49,690 bases of DNA from Lachnospiraceae bacterium (GCA_011960625.1 BLMJ01000246.1:1-49690), one strand, 5' to 3'. Positions 31,369-41,134 are shown, counted from the stretch's first letter. A program made the numbers and translations. Notes: generated from the sequence alone by a model not told the origin.

Positions 31369-33717
31369 TTAACCTGTCGTCCTTTCAATATCAATGACAT
31401 CCTCCAATTGGAGAATCTTCTTAATGACCTTATCCAACTCTTCTCTTCCGTGTACAATAAAGCCTGCCTCAATCGTGGCCGTCCCTTGCTTCCTGCTGGT
31501 ACGCACATTCAAAGATTTCACGTCCACATTCTGCTCCGTGAAAATCCTGGACAGTTCAAGCAAAAGCCCCTTCTTGTCGTAGGAATAGATCTTAACCTCC
31601 GCCAAATACTGACCTCCGGCCTGCTCTGCCACCTCGCTCTCCCACTCTGCCTCGATAATCCTTGCACGCTCTGGCTCAGTGAGATGAAGCATATTCACAC
31701 AGTCCGTTCTATGGATAGACAAGCCTCTTCCCCGTGTCACGAAGCCCACAATCTCATCGCCCGGAACTGGATTGCAGCATCTGGAAAACCGCACAGCCAC
31801 ATCGTCAATTCCCTTCACGAGAATCCCGCTCCTTGACTTGGCAATATGCACCTTATTCTTAGACGCTTCCGCAACCTTACCAAGTACATCCTCGTCTGTA
31901 AGCTCCTGCTTATGCTCCTTACTGTACTCTTCCACCAACCGGTTCACTACCTGGCCTTCTTTCAGACCGCCATGCCCGATTGCCGCAAGGACAGAATCCC
32001 AATCTTTGAAGCCATACTTCTTCTGGACAATCTCCTGATACTTGGAAACCATAATGTTGTTGGGAACAATAGACTTCGTCCTGCAATAGGAGGCAATCAA
32101 TTCCTTCCCTTTGACAATATTTTCTTCCTTAAACTCTCGTTTAAACCACTGGTTAATCTTGTTCTTCGCCTGTGTACTCTTGACGATACTCAGCCAGTCA
32201 CGGCTGGGGCCTTTAGAATTTTGAGAAGTCAGAATCTCAATCCTGTCCCCATTCTGAATCTTATAATCAATATTAACCAGCTTTCCATTCACCCGTGCGC
32301 CCACCATCTTATTCCCCACAGCGCTGTGAATGATATAGGCAAAATCAATGGGTGTCGAACCATTCGGGAGATTCTTCACATCCCCTTGGGGCGTAAAGCA
32401 ATACACGTCCTCCGCAAAAAGATCCAAATCCCCTTTGATGAGGTTCATAAACTCTCGGTTATCCGACATATCCCTCTGCCATTCCAAAATCTGACGAAGC
32501 CAGCTTAACTTTTCCTCCTCCTGAGCCTTGACACTCTTTTTGCCGTCGCCTGATTCCTTATATTTCCAATGAGCCGCAATCCCATACTCGGCAGTCTTGT
32601 GCATCTCTTCCGTCCGAATCTGAATCTCAAAAGGCTGCCCTACAGAGCTCATCAGGGTGGTGTGCAGGGATTGGTACATATTAGGCTTCGGCATAGCGAT
32701 ATAATCCTTGAAACGCCCTGGAATCGGCGTATACAGCTCATGAATCACACCAAGAGCAGCATAGCAGTCCCGAACAGACTCCACAATGATACGAACCGCA
32801 AAAAGATCATAAATCTGGTCCACAGTCTTATCCTGATTGACCATCTTCTTATAAATACTGAAAAAATGCTTCACACGTCCGCTGACCTGCGCCTTAATGT
32901 TGGCATTTTCCATGTGAGAAGAAACTTCGTTCACAATCTGCTGCACAAACTCTTCCCGCTCCATCTTTCTGGTATTGATCTGGTCAACAAGATCGAAAAA
33001 GACCTCCGGCTGAGAATATTTTAACGCCAGGTCGTCGAGCTCTGTCTTAATCTTAGAAATTCCAAGCCTCTGGGCAATGGGGGCATAGATATCCATAGTC
33101 TCCTTTGCCTTTTCCTTCTGCTTTGCAGGCTTCATAAACTGTAAGGTCCTTAAATTGTGCAGACGATCGGCAAGCTTGATGATAATTACCCTGATATCCT
33201 TTGCCATGGCAAGAAACATCTTACGGAGATTCTCTGCCTGAACATCTAACTTATCCGAAGAGTAAGACAGCCTCCCAAGCTTCGTGACGCCGTCCACCAG
33301 AAGAGCCACATCATCCCCAAAATCCCTGCGAATCTCTTCCTCACTGATCTGGGTATCCTCCACCACATCATGCAGAATCCCTGCCGCAATCGTCTCCTTA
33401 TCCATCTCTAAGTCCGCTAATATAATCGCAACCCACAACGGATGGATGATATACGGCTCCCCCGATTTCCGGCACTGATCCCCATGAGCCTCCTGCGCCA
33501 GATGATAGGCCATCTTGATCATCGACACATCCGTAGATGGATGGTACTTACGAATACGGGCGATTAACATGTCATATAAATGGTCAGGACTCTCGTAGTC
33601 TCCCGGCGCTTTTACGGCATGGCCGTCCACAATCTCAAGCCCTAGAGAATGGTCAACCATAATCGCTTCTGCAGCAATCCGATCGTCTATCGCTTCATAA
33701 GTTGTCACTCCTGACAT
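31369..33717 (-). CDS. relA: Bifunctional (p)ppGpp synthase/hydrolase RelA/SpoT
   Basis: A 782-residue protein with all Rel domains: HD hydrolase (about 70-220; Leu-His-Asp-Val-Val-Glu-Asp), synthetase (about 270-390; Asp-Leu-Phe-Ala-Val-Arg-Ile), TGS (about 430-495), the helical region with conserved Cys-Cys-Asn-Pro-Val-Pro-Gly-Asp near 660, and a C-terminal ACT domain (about 705-782). It makes and degrades the stringent-response alarmone. The hydrolase residues look intact, so it is bifunctional. A GGGAGGAGG site precedes the ATG. It follows apt by 39 bases. Confidence 0.96.
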   Translation of the reverse strand: MSGVTTYEAIDDRIAAEAIMVDHSLGLEIVDGHAVKAPGDYESPDHLYDMLIARIRKYHPSTDVSMIKMAYHLAQEAHGDQCRKSGEPYIIHPLWVAIILADLEMDKETIAAGILHDVVEDTQISEEEIRRDFGDDVALLVDGVTKLGRLSYSSDKLDVQAENLRKMFLAMAKDIRVIIIKLADRLHNLRTLQFMKPAKQKEKAKETMDIYAPIAQRLGISKIKTELDDLALKYSQPEVFFDLVDQINTRKMEREEFVQQIVNEVSSHMENANIKAQVSGRVKHFFSIYKKMVNQDKTVDQIYDLFAVRIIVESVRDCYAALGVIHELYTPIPGRFKDYIAMPKPNMYQSLHTTLMSSVGQPFEIQIRTEEMHKTAEYGIAAHWKYKESGDGKKSVKAQEEEKLSWLRQILEWQRDMSDNREFMNLIKGDLDLFAEDVYCFTPQGDVKNLPNGSTPIDFAYIIHSAVGNKMVGARVNGKLVNIDYKIQNGDRIEILTSQNSKGPSRDWLSIVKSTQAKNKINQWFKREFKEENIVKGKELIASYCRTKSIVPNNIMVSKYQEIVQKKYGFKDWDSVLAAIGHGGLKEGQVVNRLVEEYSKEHKQELTDEDVLGKVAEASKNKVHIAKSRSGILVKGIDDVAVRFSRCCNPVPGDEIVGFVTRGRGLSIHRTDCVNMLHLTEPERARIIEAEWESEVAEQAGGQYLAEVKIYSYDKKGLLLELSRIFTEQNVDVKSLNVRTSRKQGTATIEAGFIVHGREELDKVIKKILQLEDVIDIERTTG

Positions 33718-33756
33718 ATTAACGCCTCCTCCCTCTCTGATATTCCAAATTCTCGT

Positions 33757-34281
33757 CTATTTGCCCGGATATGCAATAACAGCTTCCACATCATATCCTT
33801 TTAGCTTCTCCCTGCCCTTAAGACCTGCCAGCTCCATCAGGAACACTGTCTTGACTACTTTTCCGCCAAGCCCTTCAATCAGCTTCACCATGGCTTCGTT
33901 GGTACCCCCGGTCGCAATCAAATCATCGATTATCACCACTCTCTGTCCAGGACGGATGGCATCTCTGTGTATCTCCAACTCTGCAGTACCATACTCTAAC
34001 TCATACTGAATGGAAACCGTCTCACAGGGAAGCTTTCCCTTTTTACGGATCGGGATAAATGGCTTGTGCAGATTGTAAGCAATAGGCACACCGAAAATGA
34101 AACCTCTGGATTCCGGTCCTACCACCAAATCAAAGTCCACGCCCTTTAACTTCTCCTGCATCAAGTCTATGGCAAGCGCAAGACCGTCGGCATCCTGCAA
34201 GACACTGGTTACGTCTCTGAAAATGATTCCCTTCTCCGGGAAATCCGGAATACTTCTCACGTACTCTTCAATCTTTTTCAT
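33757..34281 (-). CDS. apt: Adenine phosphoribosyltransferase
   Basis: A 174-residue enzyme that converts adenine and PRPP to AMP (purine salvage). The PRPP-binding motif Val-Val-Ile-Ile-Asp-Asp-Leu-Ile-Ala-Thr-Gly-Gly-Thr is near residues 124-136, and Gly-Pro-Glu-Ser-Arg-Gly-Phe near 58 binds the base side. The length is typical. It opens the operon apt-relA-MBL-hemZ, with a good promoter just upstream. Confidence 0.96.
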   Translation of the reverse strand: MKKIEEYVRSIPDFPEKGIIFRDVTSVLQDADGLALAIDLMQEKLKGVDFDLVVGPESRGFIFGVPIAYNLHKPFIPIRKKGKLPCETVSIQYELEYGTAELEIHRDAIRPGQRVVIIDDLIATGGTNEAMVKLIEGLGGKVVKTVFLMELAGLKGREKLKGYDVEAVIAYPGK

Positions 34282-34316
34282 AACATTCTCTCCATTCCTG
34301 TATAATACTGTACAGC

Positions 34317-34345
34317 ATTATAGCATTAGTTTACAGGATTTTCAA
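34317..34345 (-). promoter_or_regulatory. Promoter of the apt-relA operon
   Basis: On the minus strand TTGAAA (34345-34340), 17-base spacer and TATAAT (34322-34317), about 35 bases before the apt ATG. Confidence 0.75.
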
Positions 34346-34374
34346 TCATTTTACGGAATGCCCTTGTGTATTCC

Positions 34375-34403
34375 TTGACAATTTCTTCAAATTAGTGCAA
34401 AAT
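34375..34403 (+). promoter_or_regulatory. Candidate promoter of the divergent GAF/GGDEF-like gene
   Basis: TTGACA at 34375-34380, 17-base spacer, CAAAAT at 34398-34403 (four of six bases match the -10 consensus). It is divergent from the apt promoter 30 bases away. Confidence 0.55.
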
Positions 34404-34438
34404 AATACCATAAAAACACACAGTAATATGGAAGGGTG

Positions 34439-35347
34439 ATGAAATTGAATCCGGGCGAATTACCAAACACTGACGGAACGATAATGCAACTGACAACAGA
34501 AGAACTGAGGAGCCTTTTAGCGGAAAAAAATCAGGAAATCGAAAAACTGAAAAACCAACCGGCTTCCTTGGAGGATAGCTGGGAATCAACCTATGAGATC
34601 ATTTCCAGCCTGGAAAAGTACAAACCCGAGGAAGTGCTGTTCTACGCGGCAGAGATACTCAGCAAAGAGATGGGCAGTAAGAATGTAGCGATCTATACTG
34701 TGGCGAACCGAGAATATGCAAGACTTTATTCTTCCACATCTTTGGAGGCCAGAAGGCTGGGAAATTCCATAAAATACATAGCCATGGGCGAGCTATACAG
34801 CGAGTTAAAAGCTGGACGGATCTATGTGAACGAGAGGAATGATCCGGACCGGCCGGCTCTGGCCCACGCCGTTTATGCAGAGGAAGATATTCGTGTAATT
34901 CTTATGTTCTGGGATATTTCAAAAGATACCCATGGTGTATCGCCAGTAAAACGGCTGACGGTTATTGATACACTGCTTCAAAAGACGATTCTACGCGCAA
35001 GCCGCTATATGTCAAGCTTCAGAAGAAAGAATTATCTGGAAGGAACGAACGTACTGAACGAAGGCACCTTTCGGGTACTGCTGAAAGCATTCCTTGAGGC
35101 AAAGGAAAAGGGGCTGACAGAATGTGCTGTGGTAGAATTTGAAATGGGGTATCGCGATTACAAAAACATTTCCATTCAGGTGGCATGTAAGATACGTCTC
35201 ACAGACTACATGGGCGTGTTAAATGGCGGAAAGTTCTACATACTACTTGCCAATACGGACATAAAAAGCGCGGAAATCGTCCAGGAAAGATTCCGAAACC
35301 TTGGATTTAAAACGGTATTGAAGGATTTACAATATAAAGATATCTAA
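34439..35347 (+). CDS. Hypothetical protein with GAF-like and degenerate GGDEF-like domains
   Basis: A 302-residue soluble protein. A coiled coil at residues 15-45 precedes a GAF-like region (about 45-190) and a C-terminal alpha/beta part where Leu-Asn-Gly-Gly-Lys-Phe-Tyr-Ile-Leu-Leu-Ala sits where a diguanylate cyclase has Gly-Gly-Asp/Glu-Glu-Phe. The catalytic acid is lost, so it cannot make c-di-GMP, but the fold may bind it, as PelD does. It is a lone plus-strand gene between recJ and apt, which are usually neighbours. The domain reading is tentative and based on pattern only. Confidence 0.6.
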   Translation: MKLNPGELPNTDGTIMQLTTEELRSLLAEKNQEIEKLKNQPASLEDSWESTYEIISSLEKYKPEEVLFYAAEILSKEMGSKNVAIYTVANREYARLYSSTSLEARRLGNSIKYIAMGELYSELKAGRIYVNERNDPDRPALAHAVYAEEDIRVILMFWDISKDTHGVSPVKRLTVIDTLLQKTILRASRYMSSFRRKNYLEGTNVLNEGTFRVLLKAFLEAKEKGLTECAVVEFEMGYRDYKNISIQVACKIRLTDYMGVLNGGKFYILLANTDIKSAEIVQERFRNLGFKTVLKDLQYKDI

Positions 35348-35352
35348 AAAAT

Positions 35353-35402
35353 AGGTTGTTGGCAAATTGCTTGAAACACAGCATTTACCAACAACCTTTT
35401 TT
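35353..35402. terminator. Bidirectional terminator between the GAF-like gene and recJ
   Basis: AGGTTGTTGG (35353-35362) pairs with CCAACAACCT (35388-35397), with six T after it on the plus strand and an A-rich stretch before it giving T on the minus strand. It can end both the plus-strand gene and recJ. Confidence 0.85.
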
Positions 35403-35425
35403 ATTAAGAAGAATGTTTCCTTCTC

Positions 35426-37186
35426 TTACAGGTAATGCGTCATAACAATCTGAGGCGTAACCCGTCCCATATACTCGTTAAGCTCCGGATAATAGGTGAT
35501 AGACACTCTCATACAGCTTTGTTTTCCAGCCAGCAATTCTTCTACCGCCTGTTTTCCATAACGCTCCTTAAGCTCTTCTAAGAAGGTTTCCGCGTGGTTA
35601 AAATACATGGCGTCTATGGACGTCCCTGCGGCGTCTCGCACCCTCAGTTTGAGGACATTACGGTTCTTCCCCAGAATCCGTCCGCTTAGAAGCTCCACGC
35701 TGCGGGCGGCAAAAACCGGCTTCGTATTCCCTTTTCCAAATGGCTCAAGAAGCGAAAGCTCCTGAATAAAACTTTCTGTCACACAGGCAAAGGGCAGCTC
35801 CATATCGATGACTACTTTTTCAGTCATGTCCTCCTCTGTCAGAGTACAGTTTTCATTAATCCTCCGACGGAAGAGCTCTAGGTTTTCTTTCTCCAGCGAA
35901 AGTCCCGCCGCCAGCTTATGGCCGCCAAATTTGGTTAGAAGCTCCTTACATTTGCTAAGCTCCTCAAACATATGATATGACTCTATGGAACGGCCAGAGC
36001 CCTTGATTCCTTCTTTGGCGTCCGTCAGCACGAAAACCGGCCGGTAATAGCTTTCACGTACTCGTCCGGCAACGATTCCAGCGAGACTCTCATGGCAGAA
36101 AGGCAGGTAAATCACCAGCACCCGATCATTTTGAAGCTCACTCGTCTCCACCTGCTCCTTTGCCTGTGCCACAGCTTTCTCCGTCATCTCTTTCCTGCTG
36201 TCATTCAAGGCTTTCAGGTCGCCTGCCAGCACGTCGGCCTCTTTTTTACTCTTCGCCCTCAAAAGCTTTAGAGCCCGCTTCGCCGTATCTAATCTTCCAC
36301 TGGCATTCATGCAGGGTCCCAGAATGAAACCGACATGGTATGCCCGGATTCGGTCCTTTTCCAGATTCGTACACTCAATCAATGCGCGCAGCCCATGGTT
36401 CTTTGTAGCGCCGATTCTCTTAAGCCCCTCCTTCACCAGGATACGATTCTCATCCTCTAAATCCATCACATCCCCCACTGTGGCAATGGCCGCATTTTCC
36501 AACAGATATTCAAAAGACTTTGAATCCCTTCCCATGACCTCACACAAAGTTCTCACCACCTGGTATGCGATAGCCGCGCCGCAAAGTCCCGGAAATGGAT
36601 AACCGCATCCTGGCTGCTTAGGGTCAATGACCGCGTCTGCAGGCGGCAGACGGTAGAAGCGCTCCCCCTCCTTTTCCTCGTAAGGGACCTCATGGTGATC
36701 CGTCACAATGACGGTCATACCAAGGCTCTTCCCGTAAGCAATCTCATCTGCCGCGGCAATCCCGTTGTCGCAGGTAATAATGGTATCAATCCCATCCTCA
36801 TACGCCCGCTTCAAAAGCTCAATATTAAGCCCGTATCCATCCGTAATCCGGTCTGGAATATCACTGTCCACATCTCCACCAAGCTGCTCGATTCCTTCCA
36901 GCAGTATATAGGTTGCATTGATTCCATCAATGTCATAGTCCCCGATAATACGAATCTTTCGGCCTTCTTCAAGCTTTCTGCGCAGAATTGCAGTCGCCTG
37001 TTTCATTCCCTTCATCAGCCGCCCATCATTTAGATTCGCTGCCCTTCCGTTCAGATATTTATCAATCGCAGCTTCGCCAGTCACATTCCGATTTCGAATC
37101 AGACAGGCAAGACGGGGGCTGATATGGAATTTCTCCCCAATAGCCTCAAAATCCGCACCTTTTCTCAGAAGTACCCAACGCTCCAT
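35426..37186 (-). CDS. recJ: Single-stranded-DNA exonuclease RecJ
   Basis: A 586-residue DHH-family 5'-3' exonuclease for repair and recombination. Motifs: Gly-Asp-Tyr-Asp-Ile-Asp-Gly near residue 82, Asp-His-His in Val-Thr-Asp-His-His-Glu-Val near 163, then DHHA1 with Gly-Ser-Gly-Arg-Ser near 395, and a C-terminal OB-like domain. The length is typical. It lies after secDF but is separated by a strong terminator, so it probably has its own promoter in the short gap. Confidence 0.95.
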   Translation of the reverse strand: MERWVLLRKGADFEAIGEKFHISPRLACLIRNRNVTGEAAIDKYLNGRAANLNDGRLMKGMKQATAILRRKLEEGRKIRIIGDYDIDGINATYILLEGIEQLGGDVDSDIPDRITDGYGLNIELLKRAYEDGIDTIITCDNGIAAADEIAYGKSLGMTVIVTDHHEVPYEEKEGERFYRLPPADAVIDPKQPGCGYPFPGLCGAAIAYQVVRTLCEVMGRDSKSFEYLLENAAIATVGDVMDLEDENRILVKEGLKRIGATKNHGLRALIECTNLEKDRIRAYHVGFILGPCMNASGRLDTAKRALKLLRAKSKKEADVLAGDLKALNDSRKEMTEKAVAQAKEQVETSELQNDRVLVIYLPFCHESLAGIVAGRVRESYYRPVFVLTDAKEGIKGSGRSIESYHMFEELSKCKELLTKFGGHKLAAGLSLEKENLELFRRRINENCTLTEEDMTEKVVIDMELPFACVTESFIQELSLLEPFGKGNTKPVFAARSVELLSGRILGKNRNVLKLRVRDAAGTSIDAMYFNHAETFLEELKERYGKQAVEELLAGKQSCMRVSITYYPELNEYMGRVTPQIVMTHYL

Positions 37187-37222
37187 CTATGTATGTCCCT
37201 CCATCCTTCTACATTTTGTTTG

Positions 37223-37258
37223 AAAAAAAGGACTGTCTCTTATTTCCCGACAGTCCTT
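37223..37258 (-). terminator. Intrinsic terminator after secDF
   Basis: On the minus strand AAGGACTGTC pairs with GACAGTCCTT, then seven T. It is 30 bases after the secDF stop. Confidence 0.85.
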
Positions 37259-37287
37259 TCCTCTCTAAAACTACATATACAATAATC

Positions 37288-39435
37288 CTAAGCGTCCTTC
37301 TTCCCAATCTTCGCGCGCATTACATACCACAGCGCGCCCGTAATACATACTGAAGAATACGCTCCACAGATGACACCCACCATCAAAGGCGCTGCAAACT
37401 CACGGATGGAGCTGACGCCCATAATGAACAGAATGGCCACCATCACAAAAGTGGTCAATGAAGTGTAGATACTTCGAGTCAAAGTCTGGGTGATACTCTT
37501 ATTCACCACGCTCAAAAGATTCGTCTTCTTCGTCTGATAATGCAGCTCCTCACGGATACGGTCAAAGATTACAATCGTCGCATTAATTGAATAACCCACG
37601 ATCGTCAGCATACATGCAATAAATGTATTTCCAACGGATATCCTTGCAATCGCGTAGAAACCGATTACGATCAAGACATCATGCAGAAGCGCCAGAATCG
37701 CACTTGCCGCAAAACGGATATCCTTGAATCTAAACCAGATATAAAGCAGCATACAGATTGTGGAAATAATAACCGCTACAACCGCGTCCTCACGCATCTC
37801 ATTACTTACGGTTGAGCTGATATTTTCAGCCGTAATCAGCGCTTCATCTACGTCAAACTCTTTTACCATCGCCTGATTCAAAGCCTCACGCTGGTCAAGA
37901 GACAGAGTTACCGTCTTAATGATAACCTGATTCGTTCCCGCAACCTTCTGCGTCTGCACATTATTATCCCCTGTAATCTCTTCCACTACAGGAACAATCT
38001 TCTCATCGATCTCATCAATGGAATATTCTTCATTAAAGGTTACATTGGTAGACGTTCCGCCTTCAAACTCAAGACTGTAGGCAAACGCGCCTTTGCCCTG
38101 TGAAGAATTTACTCCCATCACAGCCAGGCTTACGACTATCAGCAGAACAGAAATTGCAAAGAATACCTTCCTCTTCTCCACAAACCCAACGGCCTCCCGT
38201 TCTTTTTTAGGACGATAGTATAAACTCTCCTTGCGAAGACCCACCGCATAGAAAGAAAATACAATGACCCTAGTAACCACAAGGGCCGTAAACATGGACA
38301 CAATGATACCGATAGCCAAAGTCTGCGCGAAGCCCTTAACCGGCCCAGAGCCCCTAAACCAGAGCACAGCCGCTGCAATCAATGTGGTCACGTTACCATC
38401 CACAATGGCAGACATAGCCTTCTGGAAGCCTGTCTTTAAAGAATTTTTCACACTCTTACCCCGTGACATTTCCTCACGCACACGGGCAAATATAATGACA
38501 TTCGCATCCACCGCCATACCAATACCAAGGATGATACCTGCAATACCAGGCAGCGTCAGCGTAACGTTAAACGCATTCAGTACTATCAGAACCAACTCTG
38601 TATAAATCAACAGTGCAAGGCCTGACGCAAATCCCGGAAGATAGTACACAAAAATCATAAATATGAAGATTAATCCCAGACCAATCGCACCTGCCTTCAA
38701 ACTGGTACTGATGGCCTGCTCTCCCAACTGAGCGCCCACTACATTGGACCGGAGTTCTTCAAGCTCTAGCTTCAAACCACCGATACGAATCGTGGAAGCC
38801 AGTGTATCTACTTCCTCATAGGTAAAGTTACCGGTAATATACGCCTGTCCGCCTGTAATGGCCTGATTAACGATAGGGTCGCTGATTGTTGTCCCATCAT
38901 AGACAATATCAATCTTCTTCCCTATGTTCTCTTCTGTAGCCTTAGCAAACTTCTCTTTTCCCTCTTCATTAAGGGTAAGCTCCACCGTGTATTCTCGGTT
39001 TTTCATGCTGTCTTCGCCAGCTTTTGCTGTCGCCGTCTTTACATCTGAACCGGTAAGTACCGTCTCACCGTCCTCTGTCTTAAACTCCAGAGAACCCGGT
39101 TTTCCAAGCTCGTCTAAGATCTGGTTGGCATCCGTCACACCCGGAATCTCGATATTAATTCGGTCGTTTCCCTCCTGGTAAACGCTTGCCTCTGTACTGT
39201 ACTGCTCCACACGTCTCTGCAGCTTATAGATGGTGTCGCTCATCTCTTCATCCGTCGGATTCTTGTCCTTAACCTGATACGTGATGCTGACACCCCCTGC
39301 CAGATCAAGTCCTAGTTTGATATTCTCCATCGCCCCGGTTTTGGTTTTACCAAACCCGACCACCACGGTAAATCCCATCAATGCAATGAGCACCACCGCC
39401 AGTATCAGGCTTATGATACCTTTGTTCTTCTTCAT
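37288..39435 (-). CDS. secDF: Fused protein-export membrane protein SecDF
   Basis: A 715-residue fusion of SecD and SecF, an RND-like pair that uses the proton gradient to pull proteins out of the Sec channel. SecD part: one N-terminal membrane segment, an exported P1 domain and five more segments to about residue 400. SecF part: from about 425, again one plus five segments with a smaller loop. Known SecD motif residues such as Leu-Gly-Leu-Asp-Leu-Ala-Gly-Gly and Gly-Met-Ala-Val-Asp-Ala-Asn-Val are present. It begins 15 bases after the SCIFF maturase gene. Confidence 0.95.
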   Translation of the reverse strand: MKKNKGIISLILAVVLIALMGFTVVVGFGKTKTGAMENIKLGLDLAGGVSITYQVKDKNPTDEEMSDTIYKLQRRVEQYSTEASVYQEGNDRINIEIPGVTDANQILDELGKPGSLEFKTEDGETVLTGSDVKTATAKAGEDSMKNREYTVELTLNEEGKEKFAKATEENIGKKIDIVYDGTTISDPIVNQAITGGQAYITGNFTYEEVDTLASTIRIGGLKLELEELRSNVVGAQLGEQAISTSLKAGAIGLGLIFIFMIFVYYLPGFASGLALLIYTELVLIVLNAFNVTLTLPGIAGIILGIGMAVDANVIIFARVREEMSRGKSVKNSLKTGFQKAMSAIVDGNVTTLIAAAVLWFRGSGPVKGFAQTLAIGIIVSMFTALVVTRVIVFSFYAVGLRKESLYYRPKKEREAVGFVEKRKVFFAISVLLIVVSLAVMGVNSSQGKGAFAYSLEFEGGTSTNVTFNEEYSIDEIDEKIVPVVEEITGDNNVQTQKVAGTNQVIIKTVTLSLDQREALNQAMVKEFDVDEALITAENISSTVSNEMREDAVVAVIISTICMLLYIWFRFKDIRFAASAILALLHDVLIVIGFYAIARISVGNTFIACMLTIVGYSINATIVIFDRIREELHYQTKKTNLLSVVNKSITQTLTRSIYTSLTTFVMVAILFIMGVSSIREFAAPLMVGVICGAYSSVCITGALWYVMRAKIGKKDA

Positions 39436-39449
39436 GGTAAACTTCCTTT

Positions 39450-40844
39450 CTAATTATCCGCCAAAGCAGCTTTTATCATAACCGCGCACTCAACACGCTT
39501 TCTTTGCATCTCGCAGCCTATGTCATAGGTGTCATGGATTGTGCCGTGGAAATGATAGGCATTCGCCATACATCCGCCGCTGCAGTAGAATTTTGCGAAA
39601 CAATCCCTGCATTTGTCCTTGGAATATACATTACAGCTTCGGAAATCATCCCCAAGCTTCGGACGTACGATGCCATCCTCCACATTTCCCATCAAGAACT
39701 CTTCCTGCCCTACAAACTGATGACACGGATACAAATCCCCCCATGGCGTCACTGCCAGATACTCTGTTCCAGAACCGCATCCTGACAAACGCTTCGCCAC
39801 ACAGGGTCCACCGTCTAAGTCTATCATAAAATGAAAGAAATTAAAACCTTTTCCTTCTTTTTCGCGTTCAATCATCACCTTGGCCAGCTTATCATACTCT
39901 TCCATAATCTTTGGAAGATCCTGGGAACGAATAGCATAAGGATCGCTTTCCTCTCCCACCACGGGCTCAATGGACATCTGCTTAAACCCAAGCTCTGCAA
40001 AATGCAGAATATCCTCTGAGAAATCCAGATTATTCCGGGTAAAAGTTCCCCTCACATAATATCTCTCCTGATTCCTGCTTTCTGCTAGTTTCTGAAACTT
40101 CGGAACAATCAGCTCATAGCTTCCCTTCCCATTGCGAAACGGACGCATCCTGTCATTAATCTCCTTACGGCCATCCAGGCTTAACACCACATTGTCCATC
40201 TCCTGATTGATAAAATCCTGAATCTCATCATTCAGAAGTACGCCGTTGGTAGTGACTGTGAAGCGGAAATGCTTGTCATGAAGCTTTTCCTGCTCTCTTC
40301 CGTAAGCCACAAGATCTTTTACCACCTGCCAGTTCATCAAGGGTTCTCCCCCGAAGAAATCCACCTCCAGATTTCTGCGGTTTCCGGAATTGGCAATCAG
40401 AAAATCCAGCGCCTTTTTCCCCACCTCGAAGCTCATCAACGCACGCCTGCCATGGTATTCCCCTTCCTCAGCAAAACAATATTTGCAGGCAAGGTTACAG
40501 TCATGGGCAATATGGAGACAGAGAGCCTTCACAACCGTCTTGCGCTTCTTCACTTCCTCTATGATATCCTCATAGGTATCTTTCACAAATAACTGTCCTA
40601 GCCTGGTAAGCTCCGTCACATCTGCCAGAGCCTCCTTTAAATCAGCTTCGGCATACTGCCCGCCCAATTCCCGTATAAGCCCGTTCAGAACCTCTGGCTC
40701 TTCAAGCGTCTGAACCGTGTGCTCACAGGAATCCTTATTCAATTCGGAAATGACCTCGTAACAGAGCTTATCCACCACATGAACCGCACCGCTAACGACA
40801 TCCATAACAATATTGTATCCATTATTCTGATACTGATGTATCAA
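39450..40844 (-). CDS. scfB: Thioether cross-link-forming SCIFF peptide maturase (radical SAM, SPASM)
   Basis: A 464-residue radical SAM enzyme that makes thioether bonds in the SCIFF peptide. A PqqD-like N-terminal domain (about 1-95) grips the peptide; the cluster motif Cys-Asn-Leu-Ala-Cys-Lys-Tyr-Cys is near residues 115-122; the C-terminal SPASM domain carries many Cys residues (from about 345). The start is TTG at 40844, giving the family's Met-Ile-His-Gln-Tyr; a GGGG-type ribosome site lies about 10 bases upstream. Its substrate gene lies just upstream at 40991-41134. Confidence 0.95.
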   Translation of the reverse strand: MIHQYQNNGYNIVMDVVSGAVHVVDKLCYEVISELNKDSCEHTVQTLEEPEVLNGLIRELGGQYAEADLKEALADVTELTRLGQLFVKDTYEDIIEEVKKRKTVVKALCLHIAHDCNLACKYCFAEEGEYHGRRALMSFEVGKKALDFLIANSGNRRNLEVDFFGGEPLMNWQVVKDLVAYGREQEKLHDKHFRFTVTTNGVLLNDEIQDFINQEMDNVVLSLDGRKEINDRMRPFRNGKGSYELIVPKFQKLAESRNQERYYVRGTFTRNNLDFSEDILHFAELGFKQMSIEPVVGEESDPYAIRSQDLPKIMEEYDKLAKVMIEREKEGKGFNFFHFMIDLDGGPCVAKRLSGCGSGTEYLAVTPWGDLYPCHQFVGQEEFLMGNVEDGIVRPKLGDDFRSCNVYSKDKCRDCFAKFYCSGGCMANAYHFHGTIHDTYDIGCEMQRKRVECAVMIKAALADN

Positions 40845-40916
40845 GACTATGTACCCCTTTCAAATTTGTAATTGTCGGCACAAGGCTGTTTTTCTAACCT
40901 AAAATGTACCAGACAA

Positions 40917-40945
40917 CAGAAAAAGAATCCCGCTTTACGGGATTC
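40917..40945 (-). terminator. Terminator/attenuator between scfA and scfB
   Basis: GAATCCCG pairs with CGGGATTC around a 5-base loop, then five T and a C on the minus strand. As it lies between peptide and maturase genes, it would make far more scfA than scfB transcript if partly read through. Confidence 0.8.
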
Positions 40946-40990
40946 TCCGCCTGCGGCAAAACCGCAGCAGCGCCATCATTCTGAACCGAC

Positions 40991-41134
40991 TTATCTCTTC
41001 TGCTCACATGTCTGGTTGCCCACTGTACAGGACGTCTTACATGCTGACTGGCAAGACGTCTGGCACTCGCCGCATCCGCCTTTTTTCATACTGTTGTTCA
41101 TGGTCTGTGTATTTAATGTCTTTACATGCTTCAT
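40991..41134 (-). CDS. scfA: Six-cysteine peptide SCIFF precursor
   Basis: A 47-residue precursor of a ribosomally made, modified peptide. It has the SCIFF core with six Cys (residues 21, 24, 28, 32, 36, 43): Gly-Gly-Cys-Gly-Glu-Cys-Gln-Thr-Ser-Cys-Gln-Ser-Ala-Cys-Lys-Thr-Ser-Cys. The leader starts Met-Lys-His-Val-Lys-Thr-Leu-Asn. I use the ATG at 41134, nine bases after GGAGG; another in-frame ATG at 41140 is too close. SCIFF peptides are nearly universal in Clostridia; their role is not known. Confidence 0.96.
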   Translation of the reverse strand: MKHVKTLNTQTMNNSMKKGGCGECQTSCQSACKTSCTVGNQTCEQKR

